From Anthostomella pinea (taxonomy: Eukaryota; Ascomycota; Sordariomycetes; Xylariales; Xylariaceae): a stretch of DNA of 64,000 nucleotides. This document shows positions 47,406 to 58,429 of the stretch, in pieces. The notes under the pieces were generated by a model that was not told the origin of the DNA, made no database searches, and saw only the letters and a program-made list of their open reading frames with translations. Numbering within the stretch: the first letter of the stretch is position 1; each line of letters starts with the position of its first letter. Made by a program: the position numbers and the translations under genes. The DNA is taken from NCBI GenBank assembly GCA_963556695.1, contig CAUWAG010000003.1:5828001-5892000 (forward strand), read 5' to 3'.

Positions 47406-49129
47406 ATGCTTTCCCTCTCCGCTTCCATGGCTTTGTCGTCAAGTCTCAGTCTGTTGCTGCCCGCGCTACTGCTGCCGCTCGCAGGGGCTGCCTCCATCGA
47501 CGCCAGTGCTGCCAGCTTCATCGTCAACAAGGATGTCGTGATCCTCGGTGGCGGCGCAAGTGGCGCTCATGCAGCCGTCCGACTCCGAGAGGACTACGGC
47601 AAAAGCGTCATCGTCGTTGAGAACCAGGCCCAACTGGTCAGCTCCCCAGCCTTTCCTCCCTCTCTTTACCTGCTCAGGGAATGTGCATGAACCGCGTCTC
47701 GCAATGCCACCGTCTACGAGATGAGCTGCCGGCTAACCATCTACTCTCCAGGGTGGCCATGTTGAAACATACGAAGACCCGGTTACTGGCAAGCCCTATG
47801 ACTTTGGCGTGAACTCGTACACCGAATATGGGAATAGCAAAGAGTTCTTCGCGCGTTTCAACGTGAGCATAGAGGTGCCCGCGCGCCTGACTCTCAATAC
47901 CACATATGGTACGTATATCAACATACCGTCACAAGACCCTGGTCCTTGGTTTCGAGAACAAGCTTCGTGGTTCCCTTTCCTTCTCCATCTAAAGATGGTC
48001 TACCTGGAATTATTAGCACGATGTTAACGTACACGCAGTTGACTTCGAGTCCGGCAACGAGCTGGATGGGTACGTGAGTCCAGCCTCGGCGGACGTCACC
48101 GCCGGTCTGAACAAGTACCTGACCATCTGCGAGCAATACGAGGACATCCTCCTGCCTTCCTACGCCAACTTCCCCACCGAGAATATCCCGGAGGACCTGC
48201 TCATCCCCTTTTCCGATTTCATCACGAAGTATGAGCTCGAGGTCATAGTGCCCCGCATCTTCCAGGTCACCGGTATCGGCCTCGGAAACATGGCCAGCGA
48301 GCTCACTATCTACGTGATGCAAACGTTCGGCGCGCCGATCACCCGCTCTCTCCTGGGTCTCACCGATTCATTCGTACCAGTCTCGAGAAGAAACCAGGAC
48401 CTGTACGACAACATCGCTGACCTACTGGGTGACGATGTCATGTACTCGGCGACCACCATCAACTCTTCCCGCGCCGACAATGCCACTGTCCAGCTTCTGG
48501 TCCGCGGCAGCGACTCCAAGCTGACCCTCATCAACGCCAAGAAGCTGCTGATCTCGTTCTCGCCGACCATGGAGAACCTGAAACCCTTCCTCATCGACAC
48601 CAAGGAGCGCGACGTCTTCTCGGCGTGGGGCCTCTCGCACGTCTACGCCGGCATTGTCAACAGCGCCGACCTGCCCATCAACTACTCGCTGGTGAACTAC
48701 CCCGAGTCGGCCGTCCCCACCAACTACCTCGAGCTGCCCACGACGCCGCTCGTCGGCCGATACGAGTATCTAGGCGGCGACAACTTCCGCGTCTTGGCAA
48801 CCGGCGACCAGAACTCCACCACCACCAGCGAGAGCGCGCAGTCGCTGGTGCACAGCGTCTTCCGCAAGCTACAGGCCGGGGTGATCAAGCAACTGTCAGG
48901 GACGACCGGCAACGCAAGCCTCGAGTTCGCCGCATGGACCGAGCACCTCGGCATCTCTGCCCATCTGCCCGTCGAGGTGATCGAGGGCGGCTTCTACCGC
49001 GACCTGTATGCGCTCCAGGGCTACCGCTCCACGTTCTACACCGGAGGGGCTTTCGCTGCCGACTTCAGCACTTTGCTGTGGGAATACAATGACCAGTACT
49101 TGCTGCCCAAACTGTTGGCTGCGCTGTGA
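47406..49129 (+). CDS. secreted FAD-dependent oxidoreductase (flavin amine oxidase-like), 492 aa, 3 exons
   Basis: Exons 47406-47636, 47752-47908 and 48039-49129 join in frame. The N-terminus is a long signal peptide (about 28 residues, SLSLLLPALLLPLAGAAS). It is followed by a dinucleotide-binding fingerprint, DVVILGGGASGAHAAVRLRE, and the second FAD contact GGHVETYEDPVTGKPYDFGV across intron 1. The C-terminal FAD contact may be GYRSTFYTGGAFAADFSTLLW. Several NxS/T sites fit export through the ER. The fold is that of flavin amine oxidases and related FAD oxidoreductases; such exported members are widespread in fungi, with substrates unknown. Intron 2 is the better-preserved introner-like copy. 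Confidence 0.9.
47909..48038 (+). repeat. introner-like element, copy B (intron 2 of FAD oxidoreductase gene)
   Basis: A 130-nt intron with donor GTACGT and acceptor CAG, and a branch-site-like TGTTAACG about 15 nt before its end. It is nearly alignable end to end with the sequence at 42058-42186. The shared 22-bp core lies at 47944-47965. Confidence 0.8.
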
Positions 49130-50667
49130 GGAGTCAACTCGCGGCAACATTTATATAGTTTATAATAGTACATACAGCTTTGTCTTGGGTACAATATCCC
49201 AGCGTCGCTCTGCTCACATCAGGATCCAAAACGATACTTCTCTGACACGGGACTCTCCGAGCAACCCCTAGCTCATAGCTGCCGCTCCTTTTGGGTTCCC
49301 AGGCGTGAGTGCACCTCACGGGGCTGCCTTCATTCGGGAAGCCCAACGAGCCATGAACTGGTCCTAGAATCTGGGGTTGAAATTCAGATCCTGGCGCAAT
49401 TGCCATTGGTGCCATCGACTATGACGCTTGCGACCTTGAACATGAGGGGTGCTGAGATGAGCTTTCGCTCAACAGGAACACATCAACACCCAAAAAGTTC
49501 CAGGATCACGCCGCCACGATACTCGATACTCGTTTCCATTCACACACCGCAGGTGCGGGTGTGAGGCCAAGGCGCTACTGGAGTGCCAGGACGCCTCGAT
49601 CCTAGAGGATGTATTGCCACACGATCTATGAATCGTATCTCTTCGGACTCTTCTATGTATTTACCTAGGATCAGCGGAAGTCGACCACTTGCCGGCAGGT
49701 TCTCGGCCGGCATTGGCTTGGTGGCGCCTTATCCGTGGGAAGAACCACTCTCCTAGGGCTCCTTCAGCTGAAGCTGCGCCGTCGCGTCACGCGTGAACGA
49801 TATTGCCCTCGCAGTGTTGAATACCATGTCACATGGTGTTCATATGATAACCAGCTAAGACATGTTTACAGTTGACTTAAGGTTTGTTTAGGGGCCGAGC
49901 TCCCTGCCGAGCTACCCCTCAGGGCATCAACAGCACTAAGAATGCTGGCTTCTGATTGGTCCAAACAACAGGTGTCTGTTGTGGTTATCTGGTCACTCTG
50001 AGGGATCACATGGGATTGTATGGCTATATAACAGGGGGCTTCACCCCCATCCCAGAGGACTTCTTCTTCTTCCTTTTAATATTAGAACACTTAAATATTC
50101 AACACACAGGAACCCCGTCTTCAACTACTACCCATCCATTCTGGGCCGCAAACGCGCATCAGTCAACCCAGTTGCAGTGTTAGTTCCATGGCCTACTTAG
50201 CCCGAACGATGCTATTCTCTTCCTTCTTGGTCCATCCTTGCGAGCTGATCTCGATTCCCAGCGCTCGATGCAACCCAACTACGATAACCATCGGGGCTAC
50301 CTACAGAGGTACGACACTATCAAACGTCTCTGTGTCTATCAAGAACTTTATTTCTAGTATCTTGTACTAAAAATTTCACTTGAAGCTGGAGTCTTTGGGA
50401 CTAGGTCCTCCACCAATTTGTATATTAGTCGGGCGAGATACGCTCTGACTATGCTCCCTGCGATGATATCTCGAGTTCGTCCTTTGTCTAGCGGCACGAT
50501 CGTGGATGACACCACTGCCTCTCCAAAATCGGCAGTTGTAGTCGTTCCTCCAAGTTCATTAGTGGACGCCAACTTCAACCACTGACACCGTGCCGAGCTC
50601 TCCTCTTGCACGGCCCGACCATGGGGGCGTTCCCGCCAGTCGTACGTCAACTTCGTGAACCCTGGCC
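49130..50667. other. spacer with a promoter-like stretch near 50.03 kb
   Basis: No confident gene. CTATATAACAG at about 50022-50032, followed by a pyrimidine-rich, CA-rich leader and an ATG at 50188 (60-codon ORF), looks like a promoter with a decayed or very short gene. The ORF has no recognisable features. Confidence 0.4.
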
Positions 50668-52865
50668 GTGTCTGCCAACCAATGTCGAACGCGGGGCTCA
50701 GCCAGTCCAGCATCGGCGGGCTCGCCAGGGTCTTCCACACCAACGACCATTCGGCCAGTATCCAGTCGCATCGACTCGCTGCCCAGCGCACCGGGCTGCT
50801 CAGGCTTTGACGAAAAGTCCTTCGACCGGTCGACCACATTGGAAATTGCAACGGCTTCTGCTGTGCGGCCGAGAGACTGCCATGGAAGGAGTCTCTTGAA
50901 GTCATGGGATGCTTCACTGTTGTTGGAGGAACCATTTTGATCCTTGGCATCCTAGGCTTTCTGATGTTTCTCTGGTTCGGAGGCGGTTCCGCTCCAGATG
51001 CTGCATCGGCCACGTGGGTTTGGCGTTCTATCGTGCTCAAGGGATGGGTTACTCAGGTGAGTACTTGAGACTGCGCCGGGTTCTGAATGGTGACTTGGCA
51101 TGCGTGCCGGACTTCGCGAACTGCTCTCAAGAATTCAAGTGGCTGACTCGCGCTTATGTGGTGACTCTGAGTGATCTCGTTCTTCACTTGGCCGAGGTAG
51201 CTCAAGCAACAATCTGTACGTCAATGCTTGCTGCGCTGGTCCTCGAGGCTGTACGTTCGAAAGTCCCAAGTGGCCATTCTTTTGGTAATGAGAGGTATCA
51301 ACGACGGGCCTTTCACACTGTTCAAGACGATTCTGTCGTCGAAGCTTCCGGGACTCATCTTCCATCCCTACACGATCTTGGCTGTCATACTCTGTCTAGA
51401 GTCCATGGCTCTGCTGTTTACGTCGACCATCCTGGTCGCGGACCTGCACCACGTCTCCGTCGTCGGGAATGTCGGGCCGGTCAAGGTGAAAAGGATGCTC
51501 GCCGAAGACACCGTCCAGGCTTTCAACGCGATCCCAAACCCATTATACTCCCTCTTTGGGGAGGTTCCGTCGGAGTCGGACTTTGGTGTGGACTCACGGG
51601 GGCTAAGCATTGCTGGCGTCAAGAGGCGTGCGTTTCTCCCGTTCCGCAACAGCCAGAACCGGACTGCTGTGCGCACCTACCATGGGAATGCAGACGTGAT
51701 GGGGTCCAACGTGGCTTGCATGAGACTCCGCCCCAGCTGGCCCTTCTGTATGTGGTTCGGATGGCTGCTCCGAAGTCGGCTTCAAATGCAATCCGCCAGG
51801 GGGCTACGCCGAAGACGAGCCCTGGGTGTCGACCATGTGCTTCGTCGATGCCGTGGGAGGGCTCCCGGCGTGGCCAATAGTGAACGGGTCAGGTTGGGAG
51901 ACCAACGAGCAACCATGGGCGGAAAACGCAACGATACATCTCGTTTTCCAACACGAACATGCATACCCTCAACTGGACTTCTATGGCCAATGGGACGATC
52001 GATTCTGCCAATGGCATTGACCATGATGAGTGGAAGTCTTTCGAGGTCATGCCAGAGAGGTTCATCAATGTTTCAATATGTTTCTCCTCCTGGAACATTA
52101 AACACTCGCTTGTGGATATGACGGCTCCGGGACATGTAGAAGAACCGGTTGCGGAGACATCGTCAAGGTGCTTGGCAACATTTCTGATATTCGGACGTAT
52201 CTTGGTGTCGATCCATCTCATCAGGGCCATGATGAAAGAGGTCAGTATTCTCGTTTCATACAACTTTCGTCGGCATCGTACTCTCAACAGCTTACCTGTG
52301 ACGTGTCCGCTGACTCCGGAATGTTCTAGGTATACTCACAATCAATGATGTACAAGATCCAGACGTCGAAACAGGGGATTTAACGAATCGCAAGTGGCTG
52401 AACACGGTCGCCCTTGAGAGAAGCTTGTACAGTATCATGACCGGACAGACCCAAAATATGACCTTCAGTGGGTGCATAGAATGCTTACTCTACTTCGACT
52501 TGGTCGTCAACGATGAGATCACAACGATCTACAGGGACACGCTGGACCCTACTCGCCGAGCCGTTCTCTCCCTACAGACGTACACCTGGCTGCTTGCCGG
52601 AAGCATCTACGACTCGTACCTCAAAGCGTTCGTGGGCACGGAGGAGGTGCAGGTCTCCACCATGCAAACAGTCAACACGCTCATATGTACCGAGTACGGC
52701 TGTGGGGGGCTGATCTCGGTCGCCACCCTGTTGCTGGTGCACGTGGCCCTCGTCATCGTGATCACGCTGCTTTTCGTGACGCGGATCCGGTACTCGAGAC
52801 AGTCCCACGTCTGGCACACCGTGTCCCAGCTGCTCTCCGGCGAGTTGAAGGAGAGCCTCAACTAG
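50668..52865 (+). pseudogene. large polytopic membrane protein gene with several frameshifts
   Basis: Segments in changing frames together resemble a fungal family of large membrane proteins. They are: a Ser/Pro-rich cytosolic N-terminus (50668 on), TM1 GGTILILGILGFLMFLWF (50904-51056), an intron to 51139, VAQATICTSMLAALVLE (to about 51250), then SQVAILLVMRGINDGP and a second helix ILAVILCLESMALLFTSTIL. A Cys-containing extracellular part (MCFVDAVGGLPAW, then MHTLNWTSMANGTIDSANG, then DIVKVLGNISDIRTYLG) and a last helix LISVATLLLVHVALVIVITL follow, with an EL-K-SLN tail. Frame changes that no GT-AG intron explains occur near 50895, 51255, 51735, 51945 and 52152. The start is uncertain. Confidence 0.6.
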
Positions 52866-54202
52866 CACCAAGGATGAGGATGTGACCAAGGCGCTTCGAG
52901 TTGATGATATGGATGCTTTGGTCAGGCTTGAAAGCTTCGAGGATGGCAGTTGGATTGAAGTGGTACGATTTCCAGACGTCCAAAGAGAGCGCGGTGGACC
53001 AAGCCGGTCTTCGAGGCTGAAGAGTGTTTTGAGATCTGGGTGGTCAGTTGCAAGGGATTGATAGAGTTGTACATAAGTGTTGCCAACCTTACCTGCTGCA
53101 CTTCCGCCCACTCAAGTGAGATTCAAAAATAATCCACGGCGTCATGAATCCTTCTCAAATCCTCTTCTAGACCCTTCCTCCACAGGTGCCCATGACACAC
53201 GGTGGGGCATTGGTGACATCGGCAAAGGTGAGAGTGGCAAAAGGAGCGCAGAGGTCAGTTGGTTATACACCTGAGACCTACCTGGCCAAAGGGTCAGAGT
53301 TATCTGGCCACTCGGCTGGCTAAGATTTTAAATTGTCATGACCTATATTATACCATGGAGGTTAAATCGGTAACTGAATCCACCTGGTTCTAATAATCCC
53401 TTGACCTTCCTGTTAGTGGGATCTCATGGATGATCCTCTTCCTTCGTGTCGACGGGTGTCCTCTTATTACGCCAAGTGGTACTGGAGGATTCGATGTTTC
53501 TTTATTCGTCTCTGTCTTTCCTTCGGTGCCTAAAAACACCACTATTCATGATTGGTAGGTCGTCGCGACTGGTGACGATGTGGCTGCCGGGGCTTCTATA
53601 CTCGCCTCGTGGAGTGGAGAGGATTACACGGTTGTGAGACTCCTCAATGATCCAGCCAGGACACAGCCATTCTCTTGCGACCAGTGGAGAGCTTGTACAG
53701 CCCTTAAGCTCTATCCATAATTCCTGTATACCTGCTGCCTGGAACCCACCCCCCTATTATTAGCACGTGCAAGGCTGAAGAAATATGACCAAGCCCCCCT
53801 GCGTTGCCATGCCACTCAGACAGTGAATATGACGAGTTCATCAGCTACCTATCGGAAAGGCCGTACCATCTACCACACTTATAGAAACATCAACTTATTA
53901 TTGTCATTTCTCTATGTATTGAGCGGCAAGACCCGAGACCCCATAACATAATCAGCGTACGGCTACAGCAACCTGTACTATGCATGTGGTACCCATTAGG
54001 ACGTGTATATATGAAGACGTGCTGGACGATGGTTAGGTCGAAATCAACTTGCTGATTACCTATCAACTTCACTCTCCTCACAAACGATAACTTCCACCTC
54101 TAGTCTATCCCATTATCCAGCGTTTTGACGTCCCTTCGAATACCGGTATCAAGTCCTTTTCAAGCACAGTAACTACTCAGCTTCCCATCCAAACCATCGA
54201 CG
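52866..54202. other. spacer, no supported gene
   Basis: A 179-codon minus ORF (52572-53111) is antisense to the membrane-protein exon and is not accepted. A TATATATG site at about 54004 and a CT-rich leader just before 54202 belong to the next gene. Confidence 0.45.
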
Positions 54203-54661
54203 ATGCACCTCGCCACCGTTGCAAGCGTCTCAACGACTCTTCTGAGCTTTATGGCTGTCCCTGTCATCAACGCCAGGCAGCTACCGAGAGACGGCATGAG
54301 CGACCCGACCCCTATCTCTGCACGCGGTGTTGACTGGGACAACACGGACGAGCCTTACGAGGTCTTCCTCACCATCTGCATGTGCGAATGCTACGAAAAG
54401 ATGATACCACCCTCAGACCGCCTTGCTCGGGTTTGGGACAGGTGCTGGAAGAACTGCGTGGCTAGGCTGCCTAGCGACCGCGACCGCAACGATGCAATCG
54501 ATTGGTATGGAAAGGCGATCAAGGAGGAGGCTGATGTTAGGGAGCCGTTCCCTCCCGAGTCGGGCTGCAGGGAAGCCGAAGCGGTGAAGGCGAAGACGCA
54601 GAAAAAGGCAGGAAAAAAGATCGACATGCACCTCGCATACGGCGATTTCTACAGAAAATAG
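54203..54661 (+). CDS. candidate secreted effector-like protein, 152 aa
   Basis: The ORF starts with a signal peptide (LATVASVSTTLLSFMAVPVINA) followed by a short pro-like stretch (RQLPRDG...SARG). The mature chain has six cysteines (ICMCECYEK, RCWKNC and SGC), many charged residues and a basic Lys-rich C-terminus (KAKTQKKAGKKID). Small size, a signal peptide, an even number of cysteines and no known domain are the usual criteria for fungal effector candidates. No family is recognised, and the role in any host is unknown. Confidence 0.62.
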   Translation: MHLATVASVSTTLLSFMAVPVINARQLPRDGMSDPTPISARGVDWDNTDEPYEVFLTICMCECYEKMIPPSDRLARVWDRCWKNCVARLPSDRDRNDAIDWYGKAIKEEADVREPFPPESGCREAEAVKAKTQKKAGKKIDMHLAYGDFYRK

Positions 54662-55157
54662 TGGTGTTCAACCAAGGTCGAACGGGTACAGCCCTCATCA
54701 TCACCGGGATGAGATAGATCATAGATATAAGCGGCGTTTATGTTTAGGTCAAAAGACATACATTCATTTAACAATCATAGGTTCACTTGAAACAGCGGGA
54801 GAACCGTGTGACCTCAACCTCGTGTCCTTGGCTTAGCGAAAGTTACATTCTTCTTGAGGCGGTGCATCGTGGAGGGTGGTAACAGCCGCCGAATTGGCAT
54901 CGAGCGGGCAGATATCCGATGCGGGGTCGGGAGTCGGGACAGCGTTTAGCCAGCGTCATGAGGTAAACCATGTGTGGAGTAACTTATGTGTTACTTTGAA
55001 CATTAACCTGATGCTTTGCACCTTGTCTAGGACTTCAAAGGCATACACTAGTGTCACTGAAACGTGCCGTGAAATCACGACTGAGTGGGAGTAAGCGTCG
55101 GCCACCCAATACCAATATCCTCGTCATCTTACGATCGCCACCAGGGCGAAGGAGAGT
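54662..55157. other. spacer, no supported gene
   Basis: Promoter-length gap in front of the hydrolase gene, with nothing else recognised. Confidence 0.5.
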
Positions 55158-56537
55158 ATGCAGTCACCCACAATGAGCGACGCGGCGCCACGAGAGGCCA
55201 CCAACTCAGAAGGCCCGTCATCCAAGAAATCGAGAGCCGAAAACGCGGTCGAGCCGCACATCCTCGCGAAATACCACCCGGATCTTATCGACTATGTCCA
55301 GAAAATGATCGCATCCGGCGCAGCGCAACACGAGGTCCCGATCGAGGAACTCCGGGCGAACCCCTCCAAGTACGCGCCGCCGTGGAGCAAGGACGTCACG
55401 GGCTGGGAGAGGGTCGCCGACGACGAGGTCGTTTCGGAGGACGGGGCTAAGGTTCCGGTCAAGATCTACCATCCGGATCCCTCACGGTTCGGGGATGGTC
55501 CTTATGGTGCCCACTTGAACTTTCATGGTAGGTATCGGACTTTGGGCGCCTTGCTTGAGGAACGTCTTGCTGACGCGGGATCCAGGGGGTGGGTTTGTCC
55601 TTGGTGACTTGACCACGGAGTCACAGTTATGCCTGAGCAGTGAGTAGCTCCCAGAGCGCTTGGGCTATCGCCTTTGTTGTCACCCCTGAGATACAACTGG
55701 AGCCCAAATCTCAGATTTACTCTTTTAATAGTGGTTATTGACTCTGTTTATGTAGTGAGAGATGGTGCTGGAGTTGTAGTGATTGACGTAAACTATCGCC
55801 ATTGCCCGGGTAAGCCTTCATCTGGACCAACGTCTCTTACGACTGGCTAATGAATCCATCCACGCAGAGACGTTCTGGGGCCAGTGTATACAAGACGCTT
55901 GGGCGGCACTGAAATGGGTGAGAAGCTTCCATCCTATGAACATGTGCATTCTGTTTCTAACCCCCAGTAGACTCGAGACTCGGCAAGTAGGTTGAATATC
56001 AACCCCAACTCGGTCTCCATTGGCGGCATCTCAGCCGGCGGCCACATCTCCATCATACTGCAGCATCTGGCCAGAGATGGCGGTATACCACTGAAGCTCT
56101 GTCTGGCCACGGTGCCCCCGTCGACTGCGGGATTGCAATACGAAGACTACACCGAGTCGCCGTTCCCGTCCTTCTCGGAGTTCGCACACGGTCCAATCCT
56201 CCCGTGGAAGCGCATCCACTTCTTCGGTAAACATTGTTTCCCCAGAGACAAGCTTGAGGAGTACCGGAATGCGTGGCCGAATTGGTGGTTCGCGCCTCTG
56301 GATGCCGATAACTGGAGTGGCCTGTGTCCGACCTTCATCAGGACGGCCGAGTGCGACCCCCTGCGAGACGAGGGCGAGGCGTATGGGCTGCAGCTTGTGT
56401 CTGGGGGGACCAAGGTCTGCTTTAAGCGCTACCTGGGGTGTCCGCATCTGTTCATGTACTTCGACTGGTTCGCGGTGAAGAAGCAGTACGATTTGGATTC
56501 CATTGCGGCGCTGAGGGAAGCACATGGGACACGTTGA
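55158..56537 (+). CDS. alpha/beta hydrolase (HSL-type lipase/esterase), 364 aa, 5 exons
   Basis: Exons 55158-55527, 55586-55639, 55756-55809, 55868-55917 and 55971-56537 join in frame. The oxyanion motif HGGGF is split by intron 1 (NFH-G / GGFVLGDL). The conserved DVNYRHCPE and DAWAALKW follow. The nucleophile elbow is GGISAGGHI (Ser about residue 195), then DPLRDEG (acid, about 305) and CPHLFMYFD (His about 332), a complete triad. This is the fungal alpha/beta hydrolase-3 family, which hydrolyses short acyl esters or lactones. The N-terminal 35 residues are polar and unstructured, with no signal peptide, so it is likely cytosolic. The second ATG (55173) has the better context and may be the true start. 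The final intron ends in TAG (55968-55970); the CAG three bases earlier would bring an in-frame stop. Confidence 0.88.
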
Positions 56538-56724
56538 TCCAATATCATAATCATGATAGTACTTTATTTATATACAGAGGGGCTATATCTCATTTTTTGG
56601 TACAAGAGACCAAGCAGCATTGACCTAGAACGTCGAAGTATACAGAAGCATAAGTTACGGCACACTACCAAGGCCCATTCTCCTGTTCGGCCCTGTCGCG
56701 TCCCTGTTCACAACAGTTGGCTTT

Positions 56725-58429
56725 TCAACCCCTCGAGTCTGGAGACCGGCCAGTCCTCGAGTGTTTTGGACCCCCATCCTGGACGGTATACTCAGTAGTT
56801 ACGAGTATCTTATTCTCACTGGCCATCTTCTTCGGTGGTCCCGCGTGGTCCTTGGTCGCAGAGGCAGTGTGGGCGGTGCTTATCTGGTACCCCATGCCCA
56901 TCTCTTGGTCCGGGAGGTCGAGCGAGCTTTCCTTGCCGCTTGACGAGCTCCGCCCCTGCTCGTCGACAATGATCTGCTCCTTCGACCCCCACCTCGTCTC
57001 GGGGATGGAGTACTGGTCTTTGTTGCGGGTGTTGTTGGTTGTTCGCTTGTTGACGCTCTCGAGTCGGTAGCCGTTGCTGTTGCTGGTGACCCTGGAGCGG
57101 CTGGCGCTGCGGCCTTTGTCGATGATGCCCTTGAAGATCGGGTAGATCATGGGCATGTTGGTGAGGACGACGGAGACGAAGCTTTCCCGGACGGACCAGT
57201 AACCGGACTGGGCTGGATCGATGTCTCCCAACTGCATGAAATAGTTAGCTCAATTCTTTCCAGTGGCCTCGAGCCGTACTCTGCAGTGACTCCGGGACGT
57301 CGTCCGGTTGCATTCGTGGCAGGAATGGAGTGTTTGGGAGGATCCGCAGAGCTACTCACAGTCAAGATAGAGACACAACGAAGAATGCCGAACGCCATCT
57401 CGAGCAAGCCACCGCTGAACATGATGAGGAGAGCGAACTTCTTCCGAGGAGGTAGACGAGAGTTCCAGACTATCTAAATCGGGGTAATGATCAGTTCTGA
57501 CACCTCAAAGGGGTGGCAGACATCTCGACTAACCGGCAGTGGAATGGCCATCAGGTAGAAATCAGTGAGCGTGTTCATTATCATCACGAAGATGGTCTGG
57601 ATCGAGGAGATCGCCGGCATGCAAAAATCTGGCACAACTGTGAGCGGACTTCATAGGACCTCGTGACGGGCTGCGGTACTCACTGCCAGGCGAAGGGTTG
57701 ATCTGCCATTGTTTCTCGAATGGAATGCACTTCAGGAAAGCTGCGAAGATCAGAAAGGGTCAGAAGAGTATAGACATAGTCGCACCCACCAATAAGTAGG
57801 CATGCCACGTAGGTTGTGGAGACCATGATGATCCCCCACTTGATCCTCCATCGCATGTTGTGGACGCCTTCTCTGCAGTTCGAAGTCTCGGTCAGTATAC
57901 GAAGATTTCTTTCGAGGGGGTCGGCCAGTCTCTTACGTCAACCTCGCGTAATAGACGAGCCAGCATGCCTTCAGTAGCCATAGAAGAGTGGTGTAGAGAA
58001 GAAGACCGGTGATGTGGGTTTTCGAGCCGTTCACACGCAGTAACCACTCTGCACTTTCCGGGTCGAGGGCAGCTCGTTGTTCGTCGGTCATCGCGTTGTT
58101 CGCCAGCCCCTTCCAATATGCAACCACCAGGTAAGCCATCACGGATTCCGCAGAGTATACAAGCTGGAATGCATGTTAGCTGAGCGCATGGGCGCAAACC
58201 GAAGAAGGAATCCGGAGAATTCGTTCCGAGTCGGGAATGGGTTGGAGCGACTTACCACCGCCAGAAACATGATGAAGTCATCCCAAGCGAGACCGCGCAC
58301 TCCCACTGTCGCTACCTTGCTGTAGTAGCGGAGAGCCACAACAAGATAGGCCGTCCCCTGGAGTCCCCATACCTCGGCGATAAACTTCATAGCAGCAGCC
58401 GCTGCTGCTGGGTCTGCTGCGTCTGCCAT
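56725..58429 (-). CDS. rhodopsin-domain-type integral membrane protein, 418 aa, 7 exons
   Basis: Exons 58429-58256, 58163-57937, 57872-57790, 57740-57684, 57628-57534, 57473-57360 and 57231-56725 join in frame. Family features include LRYYSKVATVGVRGLAWDDF before TM2, LLYTTLLWLLKACWLVYYARL, WGIIMVSTTYVACLLI, CIPFEKQWQINPSPG with the conserved Cys and Trp, AISSIQTIFVMIMNTLTDFY, RLPPRKKFALLIMFSGGLLE and a last helix SVVLTNMPMIYPIF. A cytoplasmic tail of about 130 polar residues ends the protein. It is the third member of this superfamily in the window and belongs to a different subgroup from the two at 42-45 kb. Confidence 0.87.

Noticed and set aside
50354..51040. 228-codon minus ORF
   Set aside because: Antisense to the N-terminal part of the membrane-protein gene; no family signal.
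50909..51880. 323-codon plus ORF
   Set aside because: The frame overlaps the recognisable membrane helices in other frames and gives an Arg/Cys-rich product without features.
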